In this document: positions 32,973-40,799 of the stretch, piece by piece
How the letters are laid out: each line of letters opens with the position of its first letter
How positions within the stretch are numbered: position 1 is the stretch's first letter
Source: Streptomyces triticirhizae
GTDB lineage: Bacteria; Actinomycetota; Actinomycetes; Streptomycetales; Streptomycetaceae
Length of the DNA: 53,590 nt
Reading direction: 5' to 3'
Assembly (NCBI RefSeq): GCF_003696235.1
Contig: NZ_RFFJ01000014.1
Coordinates: 1-53,590, forward strand
The notes under the pieces: generated by a model
Database searches by the model: none
What the model was told of the DNA's origin: nothing
What the model saw: the letters and a program-made list of their open reading frames with translations, nothing else
Program-made: the position numbers and the translations under genes

Positions 32973-34018
32973 GACGCCTCCAGCACGGCCGGGTTGGCGC
33001 AGTGCAGCGGCGGCTCGCCGCGCAGCCAGCGGCCGGCCTCGGCGGCGACCATGGTGGCGGCGCGGCGGGCGGTGGCCCGGCTGGCGCCGGCCAGGTGCGG
33101 GCTGAGGACCACGTTGGGCGCGGAGCGCAGCGGGTGGCCGGCGGCCAGCGGCTCCTCGTCGTAGACGTCGAGCGCGGCGGCGAAGAGGTGGCCTGCGGCG
33201 AGCGACTCGGCGAGCGCGCCGTAGTCGAGGAGGCCGCCGCGCGCGCAGTTGACGAGGACGGAGCCCTCCGGCATGGCGGCGAGTTCGTCCGCGCCGATCA
33301 ACCCGGCGGTCTCCTCGGTGAGTCGGGCGTGCAGCGAGACCACGGAGGAGGAGGCCAGCAGCTCGGGCAGCGAGACCAGGCGGGCGCCGGCCGGCAGCGC
33401 GGCCGGGTCGGCGTAGGGGTCGGCGACCAGCACGGTGGCGCCGAGCGCCAGCAGCGCCCTGGCGACCCGGGTGCCGATGGCGCCGCCGCCGACCAGGCCG
33501 ACGGTGGAGCCGGCGATCTCCAGGCCGGTGGCCTGGTAGGCGTAGAAGCCGCTGTCCCAGCGGCCGGCGCGCATACTCTCCTGCGCCTGCGGGACGCGGC
33601 GCATCGCGGCGAGCATCAGCGCGAGGGTGTGCTCGGCGGTCGCCTCGGCGTTGCGCCCCGGCGCGAACGTGACGCGCACGCCGTGCTCGGTGGCGGCGGC
33701 GAGGTTGGCGTTGACGGGGCCGCCCCGGGAGACCGCGAACAGCTCAAGATCAGGGCAGGCGGCCAGCACCCGTTCGGTCAGCGGCGCCATCTGCGTCAGG
33801 CAGACCCGCGCCCCGGCGAGCGCCTCGATCATCGCCTCCTCGCTGCCCGAGGCCTCGTCCACCTCGGCGACCTTGCCGAACGGGACGTGCGGCCAGGACA
33901 GTTCGAGTTCGCGCACCTCCCAGGCGGACGGGCCGCTCTGCGCGTGGAGGGCCTCGACCAGCAGCCGGTTGAGCACGAAGTCGTCGCCGGCGAGCAGGAC
34001 GGGGATCGGTTCGTTCAC
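32969..34018 (-). CDS. D-2-hydroxyacid dehydrogenase family protein
   Basis: The 349-residue NAD(P)-dependent dehydrogenase has nucleotide-binding motif VGLVGGGAIGTRVA (173-186) with an acidic residue at the end of beta-2 (D200, favouring NAD), the catalytic Arg in NCARGGLLD, a Glu in the DVYDEEPL segment and a His in SPHLAGAS. It would oxidise a 2-hydroxyacid or reduce a 2-oxoacid; in this operon perhaps a sugar acid. The GTG at 34018 gives the usual family N-terminus. An alternative ATG at 34072, overlapping the kinase stop as TGATG, would add 18 residues rich in Pro and Gly, so coupling may matter. Confidence 0.9.
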   Translation of the reverse strand: MNEPIPVLLAGDDFVLNRLLVEALHAQSGPSAWEVRELELSWPHVPFGKVAEVDEASGSEEAMIEALAGARVCLTQMAPLTERVLAACPDLELFAVSRGGPVNANLAAATEHGVRVTFAPGRNAEATAEHTLALMLAAMRRVPQAQESMRAGRWDSGFYAYQATGLEIAGSTVGLVGGGAIGTRVARALLALGATVLVADPYADPAALPAGARLVSLPELLASSSVVSLHARLTEETAGLIGADELAAMPEGSVLVNCARGGLLDYGALAESLAAGHLFAAALDVYDEEPLAAGHPLRSAPNVVLSPHLAGASRATARRAATMVAAEAGRWLRGEPPLHCANPAVLEAS

Positions 34019-34071
34019 GGTCTGTTCGTTTCCTTTCGGCCCGCCGTGGGGCCCGGTGGGTGGGGTCGGCA

Positions 34072-35547
34072 TCAGATGGCCCCCTCGGCGAGGGCGGGGT
34101 CGAGCCAGCCTCGGCCGGCGAGTTCCTCGACGAAGGCGCGGTAGCCGGGCAGCAGGGCCTCGGTGCGCGTGGGGTCGGGCGTCAGGGCGCGGCGGACGCT
34201 GACGAGTTGGCGGGCCGCCGCCGGGATGTCGCCGCCGATCGAGCCGGCCGCCAACACGGCCATGCCGAGGGCCGGTTCGGGGTTGACGGGCAGCCAGACG
34301 GGGACGCCGAGCATGTCGCAGCGGAGCTGGTTCCACCAGTCGTTGCGGGCGGCGCCGCCGGTGAACGCGACGGGTCCGCCGACGTCGCAGCCGGCGCGGG
34401 CCAGCAGCGCGAAGGAGAGCCGCTCGATGTGGGCGACGCCGGTGAGGACGGCGGCGAACGCGGCGGCCGGGTCGTCGCCGACGGCCAGTGGGCCCTCACC
34501 GAGGAAGCCGCGCGCCTGCGGGGCGACGAACGGGAACCGTTCCCCCTGCCCGACCAGCGGATAGCAGACCGGCACGTCGGCCACGTCGGCGGCGGCCTCG
34601 GTCAGTTGGGCCAGGGCCGCCTGGTCGGCGTCGGGGAAGAGCGCGCGCACCGCGCCGGCGCCGGTGGAGGAGGCGCCGCCGGGCAGCCAGCGGTCGCCGT
34701 GCGGGGCGCGGTGCGAGTAGACGGCGCCGGTGGGGTCGCGGGGCAGCCTGGCGCTGACGCCCTTGAGGGCGAGGGTGGTGCCCAGCACCGTGTTCCACTG
34801 GCCGATCTCCAGGGCGCCGGCGGCGAGTTGGGCGGCGCAGCCGTCGGTCATGCCGGCGACCACGGGGGTGCCGGCGGGCAGCCCGGTGGCGCGGGCGGCG
34901 GCCTCGCTCACGGCGCCCAGGACGGTGCCGGGGCGGACCACCTCGGGCAGGGTCGCGGGGTCGAGGCGGAGCCGGTCCAGCACCTCGCGCGGCCAGCGGG
35001 AGGCGAGCAGGTCGTAGCCGGTCTTCAGGGCGTGGCTGGAGTCGCTGGCGACCGGGTGGCCGACGAGGGCGGCGGCGACCACGTCGGGCTGGTGGGCCAG
35101 CCGCGCCTCGCCGTCGAGCAGGCCGCGTTCGCGCCACCACAGCAGCTTGGGCAGCGCCCAGGCCGGCTGCATCCGGTAGCCGAGGGTGGTCCACAGCTCG
35201 GCGCCGGCCCGCTGGGCGGGGGCGGCGAGTTCGGCGGCGCGGGTGTCGTCGTACATCACGCCGGGGGTGCGGGGGGTGCCGTCGGGGTCGGTGAGCAGCA
35301 CGGTGCCGGAGGTGGCGCAGACGGCGAGGGCGCCGACGGGGCGTCCGGCGAGCGCCTCGGAGACCTCGGCGAGGGCCTCGGCGGTCAGCCGCCACCAGTC
35401 CGCCGGGTCCTGCTCGTGCCGGGGCCCGTCGCGCCGGCCGGTCAACGGGCGGGCGGCGGCGGCGCGTTGGCGGCCGGTCGCGTCGACGGCCAGCGCGCGG
35501 ACGCTCTGGGTGCCGAGGTCGACGCCGATCCACACGGGCTCAGCCAT
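34072..35547 (-). CDS. FGGY-family carbohydrate kinase 2 (xylulokinase-like)
   Basis: The 491-residue kinase has an actin-like fold. The N-terminal phosphate-1 motif is IGVDLGTQSVRALAVD, ATSGTVLLTD follows, the second ATPase-domain motif is GMTDGCAAQLAAGA and the C-terminal adenosine motif is FTGGAARNDWWNQLRCDMLG. FGGY kinases phosphorylate pentuloses, hexuloses or polyols. It overlaps the upstream kinase gene by eight bases. Similarity in length and motifs to kinase 1 suggests an old duplication, but the sequences are clearly diverged, so they may act on different sugars or on successive steps. Confidence 0.93.
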   Translation of the reverse strand: MAEPVWIGVDLGTQSVRALAVDATGRQRAAAARPLTGRRDGPRHEQDPADWWRLTAEALAEVSEALAGRPVGALAVCATSGTVLLTDPDGTPRTPGVMYDDTRAAELAAPAQRAGAELWTTLGYRMQPAWALPKLLWWRERGLLDGEARLAHQPDVVAAALVGHPVASDSSHALKTGYDLLASRWPREVLDRLRLDPATLPEVVRPGTVLGAVSEAAARATGLPAGTPVVAGMTDGCAAQLAAGALEIGQWNTVLGTTLALKGVSARLPRDPTGAVYSHRAPHGDRWLPGGASSTGAGAVRALFPDADQAALAQLTEAAADVADVPVCYPLVGQGERFPFVAPQARGFLGEGPLAVGDDPAAAFAAVLTGVAHIERLSFALLARAGCDVGGPVAFTGGAARNDWWNQLRCDMLGVPVWLPVNPEPALGMAVLAAGSIGGDIPAAARQLVSVRRALTPDPTRTEALLPGYRAFVEELAGRGWLDPALAEGAI

Positions 35548-37033
35548 GGTCCCGCCAACCGGCCCAGCGGGTCGCCGCCAGTTCCCTGGTGGCGAGGAAC
35601 TCGGCGTGCTGGGCCTCGTGGAACGCGCGGGTGGCGGGGTCGGGTTCGCGGCGGGCGCTCGGCCTGACCAGGGCGCGGGCGGCGGCGGTGAGGTCGGGGT
35701 GGTCGCCGAGGAGGGTGGTGGCGAAGAGCAGCGCGCCCTTGGCGCCGACCTGGCTGTCCTCGGTGCGGACGGCGGGCACGCCGGTGATGTCGGCGATGAG
35801 TTGGCACCACAGGTCGCTGGCGGCGCCGCCGCCGCACAGGCCGAGTTCGACGGGGCGGTGCGGGGCGGCGTCGAGGCAGTCCCTGATGACGTGGGCGAGC
35901 CCTTCGAGGACGGCCCTGGCCAGGTGTTCCCTGCCGTGGGTGAAGCGCGTGCCGGTGACCAGTCCGCTGGCGGCCGGGTCGAGGAACGGGGCGCGTTCGC
36001 CGGCCGGGGAGAGGTAGGGCAGCACCCGCAGCCCCTCGGCGCCCGGGGCGACGCGGGCGGCGAGTTCGGTCAGCTCGCCGTGGTCGCGCAGGCCGAGGAG
36101 GGCGACGAGCCAGTCGAGCACGCCGGTGCCGGCCAGCGTGGGGAAGGCCCGGACCAGTCGGCCCGGCACGCCGAAGTCCAGGGTGAGGCCGGCGGGTTGG
36201 CCCCCGGTGTCGGGGCGCTCGATCAGCACCTCGGTGCACAGGGTGGTGCCCAGCACGCACGTCGCCTGGCCCGGCTCGGTGGCGCCGACGCCGAGCGCGG
36301 TGGAGACGATGTCGTAGGGGGCCAGGACCACGGGGGTGCCGGCGGGCAGGCCGAGCCGCTCGGCGGCCTCCGCCGTGACCTCGGCGACCCGGCTCCCGCC
36401 GGTGAGCAACGGGGGCAGCAGCCGGCGGTGTTGGGCCAGCCCGTAGGCGTCGACGAGGTCGTCGGAGTAGGCGCCGGCGTGGATGTCCAGCCAGGGCGCG
36501 GACGCCTCGGAGGGGTCGATACCCAACACGCCGGTCAGGCGCAGGAAGAGCCAGCCGCCGCAGGTGAGCACGGAGTGCGCGGCGTCCAGCGCCTCGGGCT
36601 CCTCGACGGCGAGGTGGCGCAGCACCGCGTTGGGCAGGCCGGCGTTGGTGAGCGATCCGTTGACCCGGTAGGCGCGTTCCAGCACGCCGTCCTCGGCCCA
36701 GCGGGTGACGATGTCGGCGGCGCGGCCGTCGTTCCACAGCACGGCGGGGCGGACCGGGCGGTGGGCGGCGTCGACGAGCCAGGCGCCGTCGCCCTGGGCG
36801 GTCAGCGCGAGGAACCGCACGGGGGCGCCGGCGCGTTGGACCGCCTCGCGCACGGTTTCGACGACCGCGTGCCAGACCTCGTCCATGTCCTGCTCGGCGC
36901 GCTCGCGCCGGGGGCGGGCGACGGCGGTGTCCCGCCGGGTCACCACGCGTTCTCGTCCGTCGGCGTCGAAGGCCACCGCCTTGATCACGGTGGTGCCCGC
37001 GTCCACGCACACCGCGACCGGTCCGTCCGACAT
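35540..37033 (-). CDS. FGGY-family carbohydrate kinase 1, first gene of the sugar operon
   Basis: The 497-residue FGGY kinase has VCVDAGTTVIKAVAFD at the N-terminus, ALTAQGDGAWLVD, the lid-side APYDIVSTALGVG and the C-terminal GLCGGGAASDLWCQLIADITG. The ATG at 37033 is preferred over a further in-frame start because it begins exactly at the family N-terminus. It heads seven tightly packed minus-strand genes (two kinases, dehydrogenase, phosphatase, three importer parts). The DeoR regulator gene lies upstream on the same strand beyond a 285-base promoter region. Confidence 0.93.
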   Translation of the reverse strand: MSDGPVAVCVDAGTTVIKAVAFDADGRERVVTRRDTAVARPRRERAEQDMDEVWHAVVETVREAVQRAGAPVRFLALTAQGDGAWLVDAAHRPVRPAVLWNDGRAADIVTRWAEDGVLERAYRVNGSLTNAGLPNAVLRHLAVEEPEALDAAHSVLTCGGWLFLRLTGVLGIDPSEASAPWLDIHAGAYSDDLVDAYGLAQHRRLLPPLLTGGSRVAEVTAEAAERLGLPAGTPVVLAPYDIVSTALGVGATEPGQATCVLGTTLCTEVLIERPDTGGQPAGLTLDFGVPGRLVRAFPTLAGTGVLDWLVALLGLRDHGELTELAARVAPGAEGLRVLPYLSPAGERAPFLDPAASGLVTGTRFTHGREHLARAVLEGLAHVIRDCLDAAPHRPVELGLCGGGAASDLWCQLIADITGVPAVRTEDSQVGAKGALLFATTLLGDHPDLTAAARALVRPSARREPDPATRAFHEAQHAEFLATRELAATRWAGWRDHG

Positions 37034-37169
37034 CACCGTCTCGTGCCCCTTCCGTGGTGGCTCCCGCATCCCGCCCGGTTCCCGGATCGTTCCGTCCCGG
37101 CCCGAGCCAGAAGTGAGGCGTATTACAGGCAGGGCTCCAGAATTTCGCAACTTTTAACATTGATCTTGG

Positions 37170-37205
37170 TCGCGATCGGGGACCGGCTCGCGTCCGGGAT
37201 CGCGA
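37170..37205. promoter_or_regulatory. Interrupted palindrome in the promoter region of the sugar operon
   Basis: TCGCGATC (37170-37177) and GATCGCGA (37198-37205) are exact inverted repeats, and inner GAC/GTC pairs extend the symmetry. The surrounding DNA (37120-37270) is AT-rich for this genome and lies between the DeoR gene and the first kinase gene, where the operon promoter must be. It is a candidate operator for the adjacent DeoR regulator. It could also act as a terminator after the DeoR gene, although no T tail is present. Confidence 0.4.
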
Positions 37206-37318
37206 AAACCCAGGTCGAGGGGCATGGTGGGAGATCTACCCCGGTGGGCTCACCGGATTAACTTCACATGACTTAGCAGTGCACGGTCGGCGCCGCCGCC
37301 CCGGACGCGCTCCGCGGT

Positions 37319-38122
37319 TCAGGCGCGCACCACGTCGACCCGGGCGCCGCGCGCCCGCAGCCCACGAACCGTCAGGACGTCCGTCCCGTCGTCCACCACC
37401 ACCCGGTCCAGGTCGGCTATGCCGACCAGCCGGTGCTGGGCGCGACGGTCGAACTTGGTGTGGTCGATCATCGCGACCGTGCGGCCGGCCGAGGCGATCA
37501 GCGCCCGCCGGGTGATCATCGTGCCGAGCGACTGGAGGTAGCAGAAGCCGTCGGCGACCGCCGTGGTGGACAGGAAGAGCACGTCGGGCCGCAGCTCGGA
37601 GGCGGCCTCGGCGGTGGCCCGGCCCAGGAACGAGTCGTAGGCCGCGTCGTAGCGCCCGCCCAGCCCGATCAGCTCGATGCCCGGCTGGGCGGCCAACGCC
37701 CGTATCACCGGCAGGAAGTGGGTGACCACGGTCAACGGCGCCCGCTGCGGCAGCAGCCTGGCCAGCACCAGCGAGGTGGTCGAGTCGTCCAGGGCGACGA
37801 CCTGCCCGGACTCCACCTCGGTCGCCAACACCTCGTGCGCGATGGCCGACTTGGCCTCGACCTGGGCCTGCATCCGGTGTTCCAGGTCGCCGTGGAAGGT
37901 GGTGGTCGGCGCGCTGGTCGCCCCGCCGCGCACCTTGTGGAGGAAGCCGCGCTTCTCCAACTCGTCCAGATCCCGGTGGACGGTCATGATGCTGACGCCG
38001 AACTCCTTGGCCAACTCGTCCACCCGGACGAACCCGGCCTCCGCCACCCGCCGGCGCATCGCCACCCGGCGCAGCTCGGGATTGCGACGGGCACCCTCGG
38101 CGGCAAAGGGATCACTGACCAC
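37319..38122 (-). CDS. DeoR-family transcriptional regulator
   Basis: The 267-residue regulator has a DeoR helix-turn-helix (VDELAKEFGVSIMTVHRDLD, about residues 32-51) followed by KRGFLHKVRGGA and a DeoRC sensor domain (about 90-250). In the sensor, VALDDSTTSLVLARLL and VAMIDHTKF are the sugar-phosphate-binding motifs of the family. The GTG at 38122 is my choice because the protein there begins SDPFAAEGARRNPELR, but GGGGAG abuts it directly, so the true start is uncertain. It is co-directional with the kinase/importer operon downstream and most likely represses it until a phosphorylated sugar accumulates. Confidence 0.9.
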   Translation of the reverse strand: MVSDPFAAEGARRNPELRRVAMRRRVAEAGFVRVDELAKEFGVSIMTVHRDLDELEKRGFLHKVRGGATSAPTTTFHGDLEHRMQAQVEAKSAIAHEVLATEVESGQVVALDDSTTSLVLARLLPQRAPLTVVTHFLPVIRALAAQPGIELIGLGGRYDAAYDSFLGRATAEAASELRPDVLFLSTTAVADGFCYLQSLGTMITRRALIASAGRTVAMIDHTKFDRRAQHRLVGIADLDRVVVDDGTDVLTVRGLRARGARVDVVRA

Positions 38123-38189
38123 CTCCCCAGCATCGCACGCCGTCTTGAACGCACCGGCCGCCACCAGCGCCTGAACACCCACAGTGACA

Positions 38190-38212
38190 GTGCGATGACT
38201 TATGGTGTGCGA
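38190..38212. promoter_or_regulatory. Repeats in the divergent DeoR / oxidoreductase promoter region
   Basis: GTGCGA occurs twice as a direct repeat (38190-38195 and 38207-38212), 17 bases apart, around an AT-rich GACTTATGG core. This is the only AT-rich stretch in the 159-base gap between the divergent DeoR and oxidoreductase genes. It probably marks one or both promoters. Assignment to a regulator is not possible from sequence. Confidence 0.3.
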
Positions 38213-38281
38213 CAGGGCGGCGACCAGGAGGTCGAGCGCCGATCGCCGGATCATCGATCCACCGGAGCACAAGGGGGCATC

Positions 38282-39226
38282 ATGCGCGCCGTCGTCATGG
38301 AGAGGTTCGGAGGACCCGAGGTGCTGCGGGTGACGCGGGTGCCCGAGCCCCGGCCGAGCCCGACACACGAGCTTGTCGAGGTCACCCGCGCCGGGGTGAA
38401 CTGGACGGACGTGCACGCCCGGGTCAACTCCCCGCTCGCGCCCGTGGAGTTGCCGCACGTCCCCGGCACGGAGGTGGTCGGCAGGACGCCCGATGGCCGA
38501 CGGGTCGTCGGCCTCACCCTCGGCGGCGGCTACGCGGAGCTGGCGCTGGTGGACCGCCGGATGACCTGGGAGGTGCCGGACGACATCAGCGACGACGAGG
38601 CCATGCCGCTGCCGCTCCAGGGGCAGGCCGCCTGGCACCTGCTCTTCACGGTGGCCCGACTCCGCGCCGGGCAGCGGGTGTTGGTGCCGGCGGCGGCCGG
38701 CGCGCTGGGCTCGATGGCGGTACAGCTGGCGGCGGAGGCCGGGGCCCGGGTGGTCGCGCTGGCCAGCACCGAGGAGCGGCGGCAGCTGGCGCTCTCGCTG
38801 GGCGCTGAGGTCGCGGTGGACTCCGCCGCCGAGGGGCTGGCCGAGCGGGTGCGCGACGCGGCGGGCGGCCCGGTGGAGGTGGCGCTGGAGATGACGGGCG
38901 GCCCGGTGCTGCACGAGACGATCGCGGCGCTGGCGCCGCGCGGGCGGCTGGTGATCTACGGCTGCGTCGGCGGGGTGCCGACGGACCTGCCGACGCGCGC
39001 CCTGATGGAGCGTTCGGTCACGGTCTCCACGTTCTGGCTGCCGCATCTGAGGGAGGCGGGGGACGCCCTGCCGACCAGCATGGCGGGCCTCTTCGAGGCG
39101 GTGCGCCGGGGCATCCTGCGCCCGATGAACGGCGGGGTCTACCCGCTGGCCGAGGCCGCCGCCGCCCACCGGGCGCTGACCGCCCGCACCCACCTCGGCA
39201 AGTTGGCCCTCGACCCGTCCCGTTGA
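38282..39226 (+). CDS. Zinc-independent quinone oxidoreductase-type MDR protein
   Basis: The 314-residue medium-chain dehydrogenase/reductase has the N-terminal GroES-like domain (about 1-120) with GVNWTDVHAR and PGTEVVGR, and a Rossmann domain with the NADPH motif AAAGALGSMAVQLA (137-150). The structural and catalytic zinc ligands of alcohol dehydrogenases are absent, so it belongs to the QOR/zeta-crystallin group, which reduces quinones or enones. AAGGGGG lies about 5 bases before ATG 38282. It is divergent from the DeoR gene; a functional link is possible but unproven. Confidence 0.9.
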   Translation: MRAVVMERFGGPEVLRVTRVPEPRPSPTHELVEVTRAGVNWTDVHARVNSPLAPVELPHVPGTEVVGRTPDGRRVVGLTLGGGYAELALVDRRMTWEVPDDISDDEAMPLPLQGQAAWHLLFTVARLRAGQRVLVPAAAGALGSMAVQLAAEAGARVVALASTEERRQLALSLGAEVAVDSAAEGLAERVRDAAGGPVEVALEMTGGPVLHETIAALAPRGRLVIYGCVGGVPTDLPTRALMERSVTVSTFWLPHLREAGDALPTSMAGLFEAVRRGILRPMNGGVYPLAEAAAAHRALTARTHLGKLALDPSR

Positions 39227-39333
39227 CGCGTGGCGGCACCCGACCGTCGCCCACCCCCTGTGGGAGACGGCCGGATTGGGCTATGACTGGAGCGGTGTAG
39301 ACCATGACCGTCTCCCAGCCGAGAGGTTCCCCC

Positions 39334-40692
39334 ATGCGTCACACGAGACTCGTGCTGGTGGGGGTGGTGGCGACGCTGGCCGCGCTGCTGCCGCTCTCCC
39401 CCGCCGCCGGGACGCCGTCTCCCGCGTCACCCGATCCGTCCGAGCCGTCCGCCGGGGAGGTGTCGGCGGCGGCGGTTGCCCCGCGCCTGGCCATCGACGA
39501 CGACTTCCCCGACCCCGAGGTGATCGTCGTCGGCGACACCTACCACGCCTACTCGACCAGTTCACGCCACGGCCGGGTGCCGCACGCCACCGCGCCGGGA
39601 CCGGACGGTCCGTGGACGGTACGCGGCGACGTGATGCCGGACAGGCCGGCCTGGACCGGCGACGGCGGCTTCTGGGCGCCGGACGTCTCCCAACGGGCCG
39701 ACGGCCGCTATCTGATGTACTTCACCGGGCCGGACACCGCCTCGGGCCGGATGTGCCTGGGCGCGGCGCTCGCCGACAGCCCCGAAGGGCCGTTCCTGGC
39801 CACCTCGGACCGGCCGCTGGTCTGCGACCCGGGCGAGGGCGGCGACATCGACCCGTCGAGCTTCGTCGACACCGACGGCAGCCGGTACCTCCTCTACAAG
39901 AACGACGGCAACGCGATCGGCCAGCCGACCATCATCTGGCTCCAGCGCGTCGAGGCCGACGGGATCACCCTCGTCGGCGGCCGCACCGAGCTGCTGCGCA
40001 ACAACCTGCCGTCCGAGGACGGCGTCATCGAGGCCCCGGTGCTGGTCAAGCGGGCCTCGCACTATGTGCTGTTCTACTCGGCCGGCGTGTACACCACGCC
40101 CAACTACCAGACCAGCTACGCCACCTCGGCCTCCCTCACCGGCCCCTACGCCCGCGCCTACCGGCCGCTGATGACGACCGCCAGCCTGGACGGCGCGGTC
40201 AGCGGGCCCGGCGGCGCTGACATCGGGGACGGCCGCGTCTTCTTCCACGGCGCCCTCCCGGCAGGCGGGCGCGGTCTGTATGTGGCCGACCTCGGCTGGG
40301 ACAACGACTACCCGGTGGTGCGCGGCAGCCGCGTCCGCCACGAGGCGGAGCGCGGCACACTCAACAACGCGAGCGTGCGGGAGACCGGCACCGCCTCCCA
40401 GGGCGCGGTGGCGGCGGGCATCGACTTCGCCGACAGCTGGGTCGACATCCGCGTCTTCGCCGCCAGCGCCGGCCCGCACACCCTGCACATCGGCTACGCG
40501 GCCGGCTACGGCGAGGCCCAACACGCCCTGTCCGTCAACGGCCAGCCGGCGGGCACGGTGACCTATCCGGACCGGGGCTGGGAGAACTGGACGGAGGTGT
40601 CCGTCGACGTCGACCTGACGGCGGGCGCCAACACGATCCGCCTGGGCCACCTCAGCCGCTGGGCCGAGCTGGACTACGTCGAGGTGTCGTAA
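39334..40692 (+). CDS. Secreted GH43-type beta-propeller glycosidase with C-terminal CBM
   Basis: The 452-residue protein has a Sec signal (MRHTRLVLVGVVATLAALLP), a Ser/Pro linker, a five-bladed GH43-like propeller (about 50-330) and a C-terminal beta-sandwich carbohydrate-binding domain (about 335-452, CBM35/6-like). Catalytic candidates are the base in FPDPEVI (D60), the middle aspartate in GGDIDPSSFVD and the acid in VIEAPVLVK. The family includes arabinanases, arabinofuranosidases and xylosidases; YKNDGNAIGQPTIIW is common in the exo-acting group. ATG 39334 has GAGAGG 7 bases upstream, preferred over 39304. It stands alone, so regulation is unclear. Confidence 0.88.
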   Translation: MRHTRLVLVGVVATLAALLPLSPAAGTPSPASPDPSEPSAGEVSAAAVAPRLAIDDDFPDPEVIVVGDTYHAYSTSSRHGRVPHATAPGPDGPWTVRGDVMPDRPAWTGDGGFWAPDVSQRADGRYLMYFTGPDTASGRMCLGAALADSPEGPFLATSDRPLVCDPGEGGDIDPSSFVDTDGSRYLLYKNDGNAIGQPTIIWLQRVEADGITLVGGRTELLRNNLPSEDGVIEAPVLVKRASHYVLFYSAGVYTTPNYQTSYATSASLTGPYARAYRPLMTTASLDGAVSGPGGADIGDGRVFFHGALPAGGRGLYVADLGWDNDYPVVRGSRVRHEAERGTLNNASVRETGTASQGAVAAGIDFADSWVDIRVFAASAGPHTLHIGYAAGYGEAQHALSVNGQPAGTVTYPDRGWENWTEVSVDVDLTAGANTIRLGHLSRWAELDYVEVS

Positions 40693-40799
40693 CCCCGGCC
40701 CCCGCTGGTGACGGGCCCTCAGCCCACCGCAACCGCGTCGCCCTCCCCGTCGTCCTCTCCGGTACCTGGTGCGCCGTGCGACGACCTGGGGAGGGCGAC

